Source: Chryseobacterium indologenes
Lineage (GTDB): Bacteria; Bacteroidota; Bacteroidia; Flavobacteriales; Weeksellaceae
NCBI RefSeq assembly: GCF_001295265.1
Contig: NZ_LJOD01000014.1
Location: forward strand, 60,937-124,936
Reading direction: 5' to 3'
DNA length: 64,000 nucleotides
Under the pieces are notes generated by a model that ran no database searches, was not told where the DNA came from, and worked only from the letters and a program-made list of their open reading frames with translations. Positions within the stretch are counted from its first letter, which is position 1, and every line of letters starts with the position of its first letter. The position numbers and the translations under genes were made by a program. Of this stretch, positions 36,043 to 43,953 are shown one piece after another.

Positions 36043-37161
36043 TCACATCTTAAGGATTTCAGCAATTCTTTCCCTGCAATCGTCTGTTAAATTAGTCCCC
36101 GATGGCAGGCACAATCCACGGTCAAAAAGTGTACCAGAAAGATTATTTCCGAAAAACTTATATGTTTTATACAATGGCTGAAGATGCATGGGCTTCCATA
36201 GATATCTGGTTTCTATATTATTCTGAGAAAACTGTTCTCGAAGTTTTTCTTTTGGAAAATTATTTTTCAAAAGAATTGTATTAAGCCAGTAGTTGGAAAA
36301 GAAATCACTATTCGGAGCCGAAAAAAGGTCTATATTTTCGTGGTCTTTAAGGCAGATCTGATAAAAATCATGGTTTTTTCTCCTTCCTGTGATTTTCTCT
36401 TCAAGAGTTTCCAGCTGGCCGCGGCCTATTCCTGCCGTAATATTATCCATCCGATAATTATATCCAATCTCTGAGTGGCAGTAATAATCTTTATTATCTT
36501 TAGCCTGTGTTGCCAGAAAAAGGGCTTTCTTTTTATCAGCTTCATTTCTTGAAATCAGAATTCCCCCGCCCGCCGTGGTAATAATTTTATTTCCGTTAAA
36601 ACTGATCACTGAAAGGTCTCCGAAAGTTCCGCACAACTGCCCTTTATATCTGCTACCAAGAGCTTCGGCACTATCTTCAACCAATGGAATTTCATATTTA
36701 CGAGAAATGCTGAGTATTTCGTCTACCCTGAAAGGCATTCCGTATAGAGAAACAACAATAATTGCTTTGGGCTTTTTCCCTTTCTGAATACAGAATTTAA
36801 CTGCTTCTTCCAGTGCATCGGGACACATATTCCAGGTCTGTTCTTCACTGTCTACAAATACCGGAACAGCTTTCAAATAAAGCACAGGATTGGCAGAAGC
36901 TACAAAAGTGAATGACTGGCAGATTACGAAATCTCCTTCTTCTACATTCAGTAATCTCAGAGCAAGGTGAATAGCTGCCGTTCCGGATGACAGAGCTGTA
37001 ACATGGGAACTTCTTCCTAAATAATGCTCAAGACCGTTTTCAAATTCATCTATATTCGAGCCGTATTGGGAGATCCAGTTGGTATCAAATGCGTTTTGTA
37101 TATATTGAAGCTCATTCCCTCCCATATGCGGTGGTGAGAGCCAAATTTTCTGTTTTTCCAA
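36043..37161 (-). CDS. DegT/DnrJ/EryC1 sugar aminotransferase (PglE-like)
   Basis: A 372-residue PLP-dependent aminotransferase. It starts IWLSPPHMGGNELQYI and has ALSSGTAAIHLALRLL, VEDSAEALGS, and SFNGNKIITTAGGG with the PLP Lys near residue 192. The C-terminal part has NIETRYLWKPMHLQPLY. The 'SPPHMGGNE' start is typical of PglE-type enzymes that make UDP-2-acetamido-4-amino-2,4,6-trideoxy-glucose from the product of PglF-type dehydratases such as the next gene. No PglD-like acetyltransferase is present in the window. It lies 7 bp after recX and may be transcribed from there. Confidence 0.9.
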   Translation of the reverse strand: MEKQKIWLSPPHMGGNELQYIQNAFDTNWISQYGSNIDEFENGLEHYLGRSSHVTALSSGTAAIHLALRLLNVEEGDFVICQSFTFVASANPVLYLKAVPVFVDSEEQTWNMCPDALEEAVKFCIQKGKKPKAIIVVSLYGMPFRVDEILSISRKYEIPLVEDSAEALGSRYKGQLCGTFGDLSVISFNGNKIITTAGGGILISRNEADKKKALFLATQAKDNKDYYCHSEIGYNYRMDNITAGIGRGQLETLEEKITGRRKNHDFYQICLKDHENIDLFSAPNSDFFSNYWLNTILLKNNFPKEKLREQFSQNNIETRYLWKPMHLQPLYKTYKFFGNNLSGTLFDRGLCLPSGTNLTDDCRERIAEILKM

Positions 37162-37168
37162 TATCTAT

Positions 37169-37633
37169 TTATGTTTCTCCAAAAGTATCATTTATTTTTT
37201 CATATTCAAAGCCTCTGCTCATCAAATATTTTATAGTTTTTACTTTTTTTTGATATTCCTTCAATCCTTTTTGCCTGGAAGCATAATTCTCGTAAATTTT
37301 TCGGATCATTTTTTCATAATCTTCTTCATCAATCTCATCAAAACAGGTGTCTATAAGTCTTTCGGAAATCTGTTTTTGTTTCAGATTCATCCTAATCTTA
37401 TTTCTGCCCCAATGTTTGATATAGAATTTACCTCTGATATAGCTCCGTGTAAAGCGCTCTTCGTTCAGAAAATTCTCCTTCAGAAGATAGAGCATAATCT
37501 CTTCCTTTGCTTCATCAATCAGTAAAAACTCTTTCATTTTCTGTTCCACTTCAGCATGGCAGCGGTCCTGGTAAACACAATAGTTCACCACTTTCTGCCT
37601 GATTTCCTCAAATGTGAAAGATTTCTTCTCCAT
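37169..37633 (-). CDS. recX: Regulatory protein RecX
   Basis: A 154-residue helical protein that binds RecA filaments and modulates their activity. The sequence has the three-helix repeat pattern of RecX: TFEEIRQKVVNYCVYQDRCHAEVEQKMKE-type first repeat (VVNYCVYQDRCHAEVEQKM), YLLKENFLNEERFTRSYIRG, HWGRNKIRMNLKQKQIS and a last repeat ending FEYEKINDTF. The frame is open to a TTG at 37639, but the ATG at 37633 is the better start. It follows glyA after a terminator. Confidence 0.88.
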   Translation of the reverse strand: MEKKSFTFEEIRQKVVNYCVYQDRCHAEVEQKMKEFLLIDEAKEEIMLYLLKENFLNEERFTRSYIRGKFYIKHWGRNKIRMNLKQKQISERLIDTCFDEIDEEDYEKMIRKIYENYASRQKGLKEYQKKVKTIKYLMSRGFEYEKINDTFGET

Positions 37634-37641
37634 AATCAATG

Positions 37642-37670
37642 AAAAAAGAATGGACAGATGCCCATTCTTT
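37642..37670 (-). terminator. Terminator after glyA
   Basis: On the minus strand AAAGAATGG and CCATTCTTT form a 9-bp stem with an 8-nt loop followed by TTTTTT. It lies between glyA and recX. Confidence 0.8.
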
Positions 37671-37691
37671 ATATTGTATTTCCGTTAACAA

Positions 37692-38957
37692 TTAATAGTT
37701 GAACAGTGCTTTTCCTTCCATCAGTTCATTTACTTTCTTTCTAACAGAAGCAAGAACTTCTTCATTTTTGATATTGTCTACGACTTCGGAAATCAGTCCT
37801 GCAATAGTATCCATATCATTTTCTTTAAGACCTCTTGTAGTGATAGCAGCCGTTCCCAATCTGATTCCAGAGGTGGTGAATGGTGACTTATCATCAAAAG
37901 GAACCATATTTTTATTACATGTAATATCGGCAAGAACTAAAGCTTTTTCAGTTTCTTTACCGTTTACGCCTTTATTTCTAAGGTCTACAAGCATTAAATG
38001 GTTATCTGTTCCTCCGCTTACGATATCAAACCCTCTGCTGATCATTGCTTTTGAAAGAGCCTGGGCATTTGCTTTAACCTGTTTAGCATAAGTTTCAAAT
38101 TTACCGTCTAAAGCTTCACCGAAAGCTACGGCTTTACCAGCGATAACATGCTCCAGCGGGCCTCCCTGAATCCCTGGGAAAACAGCTCCGTCCAATACCT
38201 GGCTCATCATTTTGATCTCTCCTTTCGGTGTTTTGTGACCGTAGGTATTTTCGAAATCTTTCCCCATCATGATCATTCCTCCTCTAGGACCTCTTAACGT
38301 TTTGTGAGTTGTTGTTGTTACCACGTGGCAGTGCTCAAACGGAGAGTTCAGCAGTCCTTTGGCTACCAAACCTGCAGGATGGGCAATATCAGCCCAGAGT
38401 GTTGCCCCTATTTCGTCTGCAATTTCTCTGAATTTAGCATAGTCCAGATCTCTTGAATATGCTGAGAAACCGGCAATAAGCATTTTTGGTCTTTCTCTGA
38501 GAGCAACTTCTCTCATCTGGTTATAATCAATAAGGCCGGATTCTCTTTCTACTCCGTAAGAAACTACCTGATACTGGATTCCGGAAAAGTTAACTCCCGA
38601 GCCGTGAGTAAGGTGTCCTCCCATAGAAAGGTCCATTCCCATGATTTTGTCACCCGGTTTCAAAACAGCAAGATAAATGGCAGCATTAGCCTGAGATCCG
38701 GAATGCGGCTGAACATTTACATAGTCCACACCGAAAAGCTCCTTTGCTCTATTGATTGCTAATGTTTCAACCTCATCTACAACTTCGCAGCCCCCGTAAT
38801 ATCTTTTACCCGGGTACCCTTCAGCATATTTGTTTGTCAGTACGCTTCCCATTGCTTTCATCACGTTTTCTGAAACAAAGTTTTCTGACGCAATAAGTTC
38901 TAATCCATGGGATTGTCTTTGTCTTTCCTTTTCAATCAGGTCGAAAATAATATCCAT
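37692..38957 (-). CDS. glyA: Serine hydroxymethyltransferase
   Basis: A 421-residue PLP enzyme that converts serine and tetrahydrofolate to glycine and 5,10-methylene-tetrahydrofolate. Motifs: LELIASENFVSENVM, TNKYAEGYPGKRYYGG, QPHSGSQANAA, HLTHGSGVNFSG, ADIAHPAGLVAKG and VTTTTHKTLRGPRGG with the PLP Lys at 219. Length is normal. It is monocistronic, with a clear promoter upstream and a terminator downstream. Confidence 0.97.
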   Translation of the reverse strand: MDIIFDLIEKERQRQSHGLELIASENFVSENVMKAMGSVLTNKYAEGYPGKRYYGGCEVVDEVETLAINRAKELFGVDYVNVQPHSGSQANAAIYLAVLKPGDKIMGMDLSMGGHLTHGSGVNFSGIQYQVVSYGVERESGLIDYNQMREVALRERPKMLIAGFSAYSRDLDYAKFREIADEIGATLWADIAHPAGLVAKGLLNSPFEHCHVVTTTTHKTLRGPRGGMIMMGKDFENTYGHKTPKGEIKMMSQVLDGAVFPGIQGGPLEHVIAGKAVAFGEALDGKFETYAKQVKANAQALSKAMISRGFDIVSGGTDNHLMLVDLRNKGVNGKETEKALVLADITCNKNMVPFDDKSPFTTSGIRLGTAAITTRGLKENDMDTIAGLISEVVDNIKNEEVLASVRKKVNELMEGKALFNY

Positions 38958-38987
38958 TATACTTTTAGTTTTTGAAATTTTTCACCC

Positions 38988-39018
38988 CAAATGTACGGAA
39001 TTTCCGTTGAGATTTCAA
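38988..39018 (-). promoter_or_regulatory. Promoter of glyA
   Basis: Minus-strand TACATTTG (38995-38988) is a full TAnnTTTG match, and TTG (39018-39016) lies 20 bp upstream as the -33 element. It is one of the best promoters in the window, 30 nt before the ATG. Confidence 0.65.
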
Positions 39019-39103
39019 CAGTGGGAAAAATGATTTTTGAAAGTCCAGCAGTCAAAAGCGATAGCATAATTTACCGGTAAAAGTCTTTCAGAAACCTTTC
39101 ATT

Positions 39104-40003
39104 TTAAAATTCTTCTTCCGAAAGTTCTTTATTCACCACTGCTCCGGTAAAATTACCCTGCGCAATGGCATTGGCCACAGATCTCATCATGGTAACATTA
39201 TCTCCGCAGGCAAAAAGTCCGGGAACATTAGTCTTCTGCATAAAATCTACTTTAATGAAGCCCTGCTCAGTCAGCTCACAGCCTAGCTCTGAAAGATCAA
39301 TGTTCTGCTCAAAAGGTATTTTGGCATATAGTGCCTTTAGGAAAATTTCTTTCCCTGTTTTAAAGTTAATCTTCCGGATATGTCCGTTTTCATGTTCAAT
39401 GCTTTCAACCTGATCTTCAATTAAAGAAATATTGTTCTTCTCCAACTTTTTCTTTTGTTCTTCCGAAAGAACCGACTGCCCATTGGATAATAAGGAAAGC
39501 TCCTTAGTAAGATTATAAACCAGCTTTGAAAAATCATATGCTATATCACCATCTGAAAGAATTGCGGTAACTTCATTTTTTACTTCATACCCGTGGCAGT
39601 ATGGACAGTGCAGAACTGAAATTCCCCAGCATTCCCTAAACCCGGGAATATCCGGCATCATATCTTTTACTCCAGACGCAAGAATCAGTTTCTTAGCCTG
39701 AAAGCTTTTGCCATTCTGTATTTCAACAGTAAAGCCGTCATTTTGGCTTATTTCTGTTACGGTTCCTTCATGAAATTTCACTGTTTCATATTTTTCAACC
39801 TGCTCTTTAGCTAATTCTGCTATTTCTTTTGGGGCTTTACCATCGTGGGTAATCAAATTATGCGAATACGGCGTCTGTCTGTTACAGGGTTTACCATTAT
39901 CTATTATTAATACTTTCCTGAGTGATCTCCCTAAAGCCATTCCGGCTGATAACCCGGAATAGCTTCCACCGATAATAATAACATCAAAGCTTTTATTCTC
40001 CAT
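39104..40003 (-). CDS. FAD-dependent oxidoreductase, thioredoxin reductase-like
   Basis: A 299-residue flavoprotein. The FAD-binding motif is DVIIIGGSYSGLSAGMALGRS and the C-terminal FAD motif is NVPGLFACGDN. The usual redox site position has HCPYCHGYEV, a CPYC variant of the thioredoxin-reductase CATC. The NADPH-binding Rossmann motif is not recognisable (AILSDGDIAYDF), so it is probably not a true thioredoxin reductase. The substrate is unknown. It is divergent from the Fur-family gene, and a palindrome covers the -33 region of its promoter, so it is probably controlled by that regulator. Confidence 0.85.
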   Translation of the reverse strand: MENKSFDVIIIGGSYSGLSAGMALGRSLRKVLIIDNGKPCNRQTPYSHNLITHDGKAPKEIAELAKEQVEKYETVKFHEGTVTEISQNDGFTVEIQNGKSFQAKKLILASGVKDMMPDIPGFRECWGISVLHCPYCHGYEVKNEVTAILSDGDIAYDFSKLVYNLTKELSLLSNGQSVLSEEQKKKLEKNNISLIEDQVESIEHENGHIRKINFKTGKEIFLKALYAKIPFEQNIDLSELGCELTEQGFIKVDFMQKTNVPGLFACGDNVTMMRSVANAIAQGNFTGAVVNKELSEEEF

Positions 40004-40044
40004 TATAATTGAGTTTTAATGATTTAACCACCTGTTTGTTTATG

Positions 40045-40074
40045 CAAAGGTAAATCAAAATTTCACTAATGCAA
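40045..40074 (-). promoter_or_regulatory. Promoter of the flavoprotein gene
   Basis: Minus-strand TACCTTTG (40052-40045) is a full -7 match. TTG (40074-40072) lies 19 bp upstream as -33 and falls inside the palindromic operator. Confidence 0.6.
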
Positions 40075-40084
40075 CTAAGTTGCA
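40070..40084. promoter_or_regulatory. Palindromic operator of the Fur-family regulator
   Basis: TGCAACTAAGTTGCA is a perfect 7-1-7 inverted repeat between two divergent genes. It overlaps the -33 element of the flavoprotein promoter and lies 11 bp upstream of the -7 box of the regulator gene. The 7-1-7 symmetry is the layout of Fur-family boxes, so self-regulation and repression of the neighbour are likely. Confidence 0.7.
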
Positions 40085-40095
40085 ATAATATTTTA

Positions 40096-40103
40096 TATCT
40101 TTG
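40096..40103 (+). promoter_or_regulatory. -7 element of the Fur-family gene
   Basis: TATCTTTG fully matches TAnnTTTG and ends only 4 nt before the ATG at 40108, which implies a leaderless transcript. No TTG lies at the usual -33 distance. Confidence 0.5.
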
Positions 40104-40107
40104 CACA

Positions 40108-40491
40108 ATGAATAAGCGGAATACCAAAACAAAACAGCTGATCCTGGATTCATTAAAAGGGTCAAAATCAGCGGTAAGTCATGATATTTTACAAAAAAAA
40201 CTGGGCAATGAGATAGACCGGGCTACGATTTACAGAATCCTTAACAGCTTTTGTGATGACGGGATTGTACATAAAGTAGTAAGTGATGACGGGAAGTCTT
40301 ATTTTGCTCCTTGCCGCAGGTGTTCCGGAAAGCACCATAAGCACAGCCACTTTCATTTCAGATGCCTTCTGTGCGGAACGATAGAGTGTATGCCGGAAGA
40401 GGTTGATATTACGATGCCGGAAGGATATCAGCCTGTCAATTTCAATGGAATTATTTCAGGTTACTGCCCGGAATGCTCTTTATCAAAATAA
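40108..40491 (+). CDS. Fur-family metalloregulator (Zur-like)
   Basis: A 127-residue winged-helix repressor. The frame extends to 40069, but ATG at 40108 gives the normal N-terminus MNKRNTKTKQLILDSL. The DNA-recognition helix is IDRATIYRILNSF. Structural-zinc pairs Cys86xxCys89 and Cys120xxCys123 are present, plus an extra Cys69xxCys72 and a His-rich stretch HHKHSHFHF (76-84) that forms the metal sensor. The pattern fits Zur or another Fur-family member rather than ferric Fur; which metal it senses is an inference. It probably controls itself and the divergent flavoprotein through the palindrome at 40070. Confidence 0.88.
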   Translation: MNKRNTKTKQLILDSLKGSKSAVSHDILQKKLGNEIDRATIYRILNSFCDDGIVHKVVSDDGKSYFAPCRRCSGKHHKHSHFHFRCLLCGTIECMPEEVDITMPEGYQPVNFNGIISGYCPECSLSK

Positions 40492-40638
40492 TCCGTGTAC
40501 CTAATTTATTTTTTAAAACCATAAGAGATTAGCTAAGGAAAAAAGCTTTATGCTTTATAAAGAAAAGCAGAAGACAGATTTAAACTTTAATAATAAAGAA
40601 AAAGAGAACAAGGTAATTTTTCTTCATGAACGTTTCTT

Positions 40639-41202
40639 TCAAAATATTTCAAATCTCTGAAGGTTCATTTCTGCCTTTACCTCAGAGATCTTTTTACTCC
40701 AATACTTAACCGCGTCCAATTTATCAGGACATTCTTCAATCGTTTTGTCCTGACATGTGATCATCTGTTGTTGGTATTCACTCAGGATATTCTTTAAATA
40801 TTGTTCGTAATCTTTCGGATTCTTTGGAATATAACCAATTCCGTAACAGCCGCAAGTATAAAATATTTTTCCTGTCCTGAAAAGGCCTTCTATAATTTCC
40901 CATTCTTTAACCGCCGTTTTTTTAGGAGCTTTAAACTCTCTCCCAAGATCCGTCATGATGTTACCACATTCCGGGCATTTTACAGATCTTGATTCTATTT
41001 CCTTTATCAGTAAATCCAGCTCTTCTTTATTAGCTTTCATAAAAAGATGTCCGATTTTTCTCACACTGCCGTCAGGAGCATGATATACGTTTTCTTTTTT
41101 TATTCTTAAAAAAATGTCATAAGAATCCTGCTGTTTAAATGATTTTCTGCATTTAAAGCAAGCATAGTGAATTTTATAACCCTTTCCTGCGTATCTGCAC
41201 AT
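40639..41202 (-). CDS. Zinc-ribbon protein of unknown function
   Basis: A 187-residue cytoplasmic protein. It holds an N-terminal CFKC pair (YACFKCRKSFKQ), a second pair CPEC (VKCPECGNIMTDLGREF) and a later TCGCYGIGYIP, which together can bind zinc. The C-terminal part is helical and charged. The two ribbon halves flank APDGSVRKIGHLFM. I do not recognise the family and the context gives no function. A TATATTTG box lies 17 nt upstream of the ATG. Confidence 0.7.
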   Translation of the reverse strand: MCRYAGKGYKIHYACFKCRKSFKQQDSYDIFLRIKKENVYHAPDGSVRKIGHLFMKANKEELDLLIKEIESRSVKCPECGNIMTDLGREFKAPKKTAVKEWEIIEGLFRTGKIFYTCGCYGIGYIPKNPKDYEQYLKNILSEYQQQMITCQDKTIEECPDKLDAVKYWSKKISEVKAEMNLQRFEIF

Positions 41203-41218
41203 GGTTTTAATTTGAACT

Positions 41219-41226
41219 CAAATATA
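41219..41226 (-). promoter_or_regulatory. -7 element of the zinc-ribbon gene
   Basis: Minus-strand TATATTTG matches TAnnTTTG, 16 nt upstream of the ATG at 41202. Confidence 0.4.
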
Positions 41227-41283
41227 TTAATTAGTTTTCAGAAAAACAGCAGTTTAATAGCGGCTGCAAAGTTCTTTTCAATA

Positions 41284-41313
41284 AAAAAATCCTGAGAAAA
41301 CTCCCAGGATTTT
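41284..41313 (-). terminator. Terminator of the ABC export operon
   Basis: On the minus strand AAAATCCTG and CAGGATTTT form a 9-bp stem followed by a T run, 28 nt beyond the adaptor stop codon. Confidence 0.75.
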
Positions 41314-41340
41314 ACGATAAAAATATATAGCTGTCGCTTA

Positions 41341-42534
41341 CTATTTTTTCTTCTCTTTAAGCTCTTCCTTATCTTTGTCAGAAGGATTCCATACTTTCAC
41401 TTCGGCATTTTTATCAATTCCGGAAAGGATCTGTACATTGATTCCGTCACTGGCGCCCAATTTTACATAGACCTTTTTAAACTTACCGTCTTTCTGCTTC
41501 ACTTCTACAAAAGGAGAGTCTTTTCCTTTGATTTTCTCATACTGAATAAGGGATTCATCCAGTAAAAGGGCATTTTTCTCAGATTTCAGCACAATTTCTC
41601 CGTTGGCAGAGAATCCCGCTCTGATGTATTCGTTATTTGGATTTTTAACATCCCCTTCTACCGGGAATTTGATGGTTCCACTGTTATCTTTTCCTTTTGG
41701 AGCGATCATGGTCAGTTTCCCCGGAAACGTTTTATTCTGTAATGCACCGATCACGATTTTCATATCCATTCCCTGTTTTAGCTTTCCTGCCTGTGCTTCA
41801 TCTATATCTCCCTGGAAGATGAGTGAATTCAGGTCTGCAATGGAACAGATGGTAGTACCTGCGTTGAAGGAGTTCGCCTCAATTACCTGACTTCCCACTT
41901 TTACAGGAACTTCAAGCACGGTTCCGGAAGCTTTGGACCGGATCTGCGTTGTTGCCAGCCCCTGAAGTTCAGGCGTAGCCCCTGTTTTTACTATCTGTAA
42001 TCTTTTTTGAGCCGTTACAAGCTGCTGTTGAGCATTTTTAAGGGTCTGTTGCTGGGAATAAAGCTGTTGCTGGGAATTAAGGTATTCCTGCTTTGAAGCA
42101 ACCCCCTGTTTATATAGCTTTTCCTGCATAGCAAACTGCTTCTGCATATTGTCAACATTCAATCTGGCATTGTTGATCTGAAGCTGAGAGTTAACCACTT
42201 CCTGCTGTGCATTGTTGACATCTGCAATATTGGGAATAATTCTTACCGTAGCGATCAACTGTCCCGCCACTACTTTATCTCCTTCATCCACCAGAATTTT
42301 ATCGATAATCCCTGCGATGTTGGGCTTGATCTCAATTTCTTCTTTCGGAACAATTTTACCGGTTGCCATTACCTTATCTTCCATATCCTGGATAACAGGC
42401 TTCCTGGTGAGGAAGGCTTCAGCCTGCTTGGAATTGGATTTTACAAGATACCCGATTCCCGAGAACAATGCCACTGCAAATAAAAGCCCCAATACAATAT
42501 AAATGGCTTTTTTCAAAGTGAATTTCTTTTTCAT
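41341..42534 (-). CDS. Periplasmic adaptor (MacA/HlyD family)
   Basis: A 397-residue membrane-fusion protein: one N-terminal membrane anchor (IYIVLGLLFAVALFSGIGYLV), a lipoyl domain (IKPNIAGIIDKILVDEGDKV), a long helical hairpin rich in Gln (about residues 100-185, NAQQEVVNSQLQINNARLNV), the second lipoyl half (IRSKASGTVLEVPVKVGSQV), and beta-barrel and membrane-proximal domains. It would link the ABC permeases to an outer-membrane channel. It is the last gene of the operon after two permeases and an ATPase. No TolC-like gene is in the window. Confidence 0.88.
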   Translation of the reverse strand: MKKKFTLKKAIYIVLGLLFAVALFSGIGYLVKSNSKQAEAFLTRKPVIQDMEDKVMATGKIVPKEEIEIKPNIAGIIDKILVDEGDKVVAGQLIATVRIIPNIADVNNAQQEVVNSQLQINNARLNVDNMQKQFAMQEKLYKQGVASKQEYLNSQQQLYSQQQTLKNAQQQLVTAQKRLQIVKTGATPELQGLATTQIRSKASGTVLEVPVKVGSQVIEANSFNAGTTICSIADLNSLIFQGDIDEAQAGKLKQGMDMKIVIGALQNKTFPGKLTMIAPKGKDNSGTIKFPVEGDVKNPNNEYIRAGFSANGEIVLKSEKNALLLDESLIQYEKIKGKDSPFVEVKQKDGKFKKVYVKLGASDGINVQILSGIDKNAEVKVWNPSDKDKEELKEKKK

Positions 42535-42635
42535 ATACCTAGTTTATTTTTTACTATTTAATGGTTTAAAGATTGAAAATTAAGAGGGGTGACCAATATG
42601 TTCAAATTTTCATTTTTTTTATTTTCACATGATTA

Positions 42636-43907
42636 CTATTCCGTCCTCAATGCTTCGATCGGCCTGATCTTTACCGCCCTTTGTGCCGGAATCATCCCGA
42701 TAATCAGTCCCAGAATTACCATCACGGCCATGGCACTGAATACGTTTCCATAATTAACCGTCGGGTTATAAAACGGGAAGGTATCCTGATTCTGGGTCGC
42801 TATATTAAGAATAATCAGAACAAAAATTCCGAACATGAATCCCAACAGTCCTGATGACAGCGTAATAACCACACTTTCTAAGAGGATCTGGTTTCTTACT
42901 TCAGCAGGTTTTGCACCTAAAGCTCTTCGTATTCCGATTTCTTTTGTTCTTTCTTTTACCGTGATCAGAAGGATGTTGGAGATTGCAATCACCCCCGCCA
43001 GAATAGTAAGGGTTCCTACGATAATGGTGAGAAGCTGCATTCCGGTAAGGAAACCTGTCAGCTTTTTAAATTCCTTCCCGATATTGAAGCTCATAAAGGC
43101 ATTGGTATCTTCCGGAGATACTTTATTTTTATCTTTCAATACCTGCTTCACCTCCTCCTCTACAACTCCTAAATCTGCCGTTGGCTTGCCTACAATAGCA
43201 AAGAGGTCAATCTGCTCTCCGGCATTATACATTTTGGTATAGGTAGAAAGCGGAATATAGGCACTCTGGTCACTTTCAAACCCTCCTCCTTTTTTCACAC
43301 GGAACACTCCAATCACGTTAAAGAACATTCCTTTTATATTCACTGATTTCCCGATAGGGCTCTCATTTTTCTTGGCATCAAATAAATTTTTATAGATTTC
43401 TTCCCCAATCACTACTACATTCTTATTCCCCATCACATCGGCATCGTTAATGTAGCGTCCGAAAATAAGTTTCTTTTCTGAAATTTTATTTCCTACCGGA
43501 TAATCTCCTGTAAGACCGTAAGTTCCTTTTTTACCGTTTCTCGACATCAGCTCTCCGGCAGTTCCGGTAAAACTTCCCCTGGAATTCTGCGGCGAAATAT
43601 AATCTATTGCAGGAACTTTCTGTTTAAGCATATCCATATCAGACAGCTTCAGATGAAGCTGACGTCCTTTCGGAAACCCATCATAGGGAATGGAAGTATT
43701 TCCTGCAAACAAGAAGATGGAATTGGTAGCAAATCCTGAGAATAATTTATCAAAACCGTTTTCCATTCCTTTGGCAGCCCCAAGAAGGCTTACATATAAA
43801 AACATTCCCCAACCCACACCAATCATGGTAAGGAACGTACGAAGCTTATTATTCCTCAATGAATAATAAATTTCCTGCCAGGTATCTTTTTTAAATAAAA
43901 TATTCAC
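42636..43907 (-). CDS. MacB-type ABC transporter permease (second)
   Basis: A 423-residue permease with a membrane helix near residue 25 (LRTFLTMIGVGWGMFLYVSL), a MacB-type periplasmic domain (about 50-290) and three C-terminal helices of the FtsX family, with the coupling-helix motif TVKERTKEIGIRRALGAKPAEVRNQILLE (core KERTKEIGIRRALGAK). The C-terminus IRPIEALRTE is shared with the first permease. Together the two probably form a heterodimer that powers mechanotransmission-type export of a small molecule or peptide. Confidence 0.9.
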   Translation of the reverse strand: MNILFKKDTWQEIYYSLRNNKLRTFLTMIGVGWGMFLYVSLLGAAKGMENGFDKLFSGFATNSIFLFAGNTSIPYDGFPKGRQLHLKLSDMDMLKQKVPAIDYISPQNSRGSFTGTAGELMSRNGKKGTYGLTGDYPVGNKISEKKLIFGRYINDADVMGNKNVVVIGEEIYKNLFDAKKNESPIGKSVNIKGMFFNVIGVFRVKKGGGFESDQSAYIPLSTYTKMYNAGEQIDLFAIVGKPTADLGVVEEEVKQVLKDKNKVSPEDTNAFMSFNIGKEFKKLTGFLTGMQLLTIIVGTLTILAGVIAISNILLITVKERTKEIGIRRALGAKPAEVRNQILLESVVITLSSGLLGFMFGIFVLIILNIATQNQDTFPFYNPTVNYGNVFSAMAVMVILGLIIGMIPAQRAVKIRPIEALRTE

Positions 43908-43953
43908 TTCTCTGAGCTGTATTTTTATATTTTTTACTCTATCAAATTCACCT

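Noticed and set aside
37169..37639. Longer start for RecX at 37639
   Set aside because: The first codon is TTG; the ATG two codons later gives the usual N-terminus.
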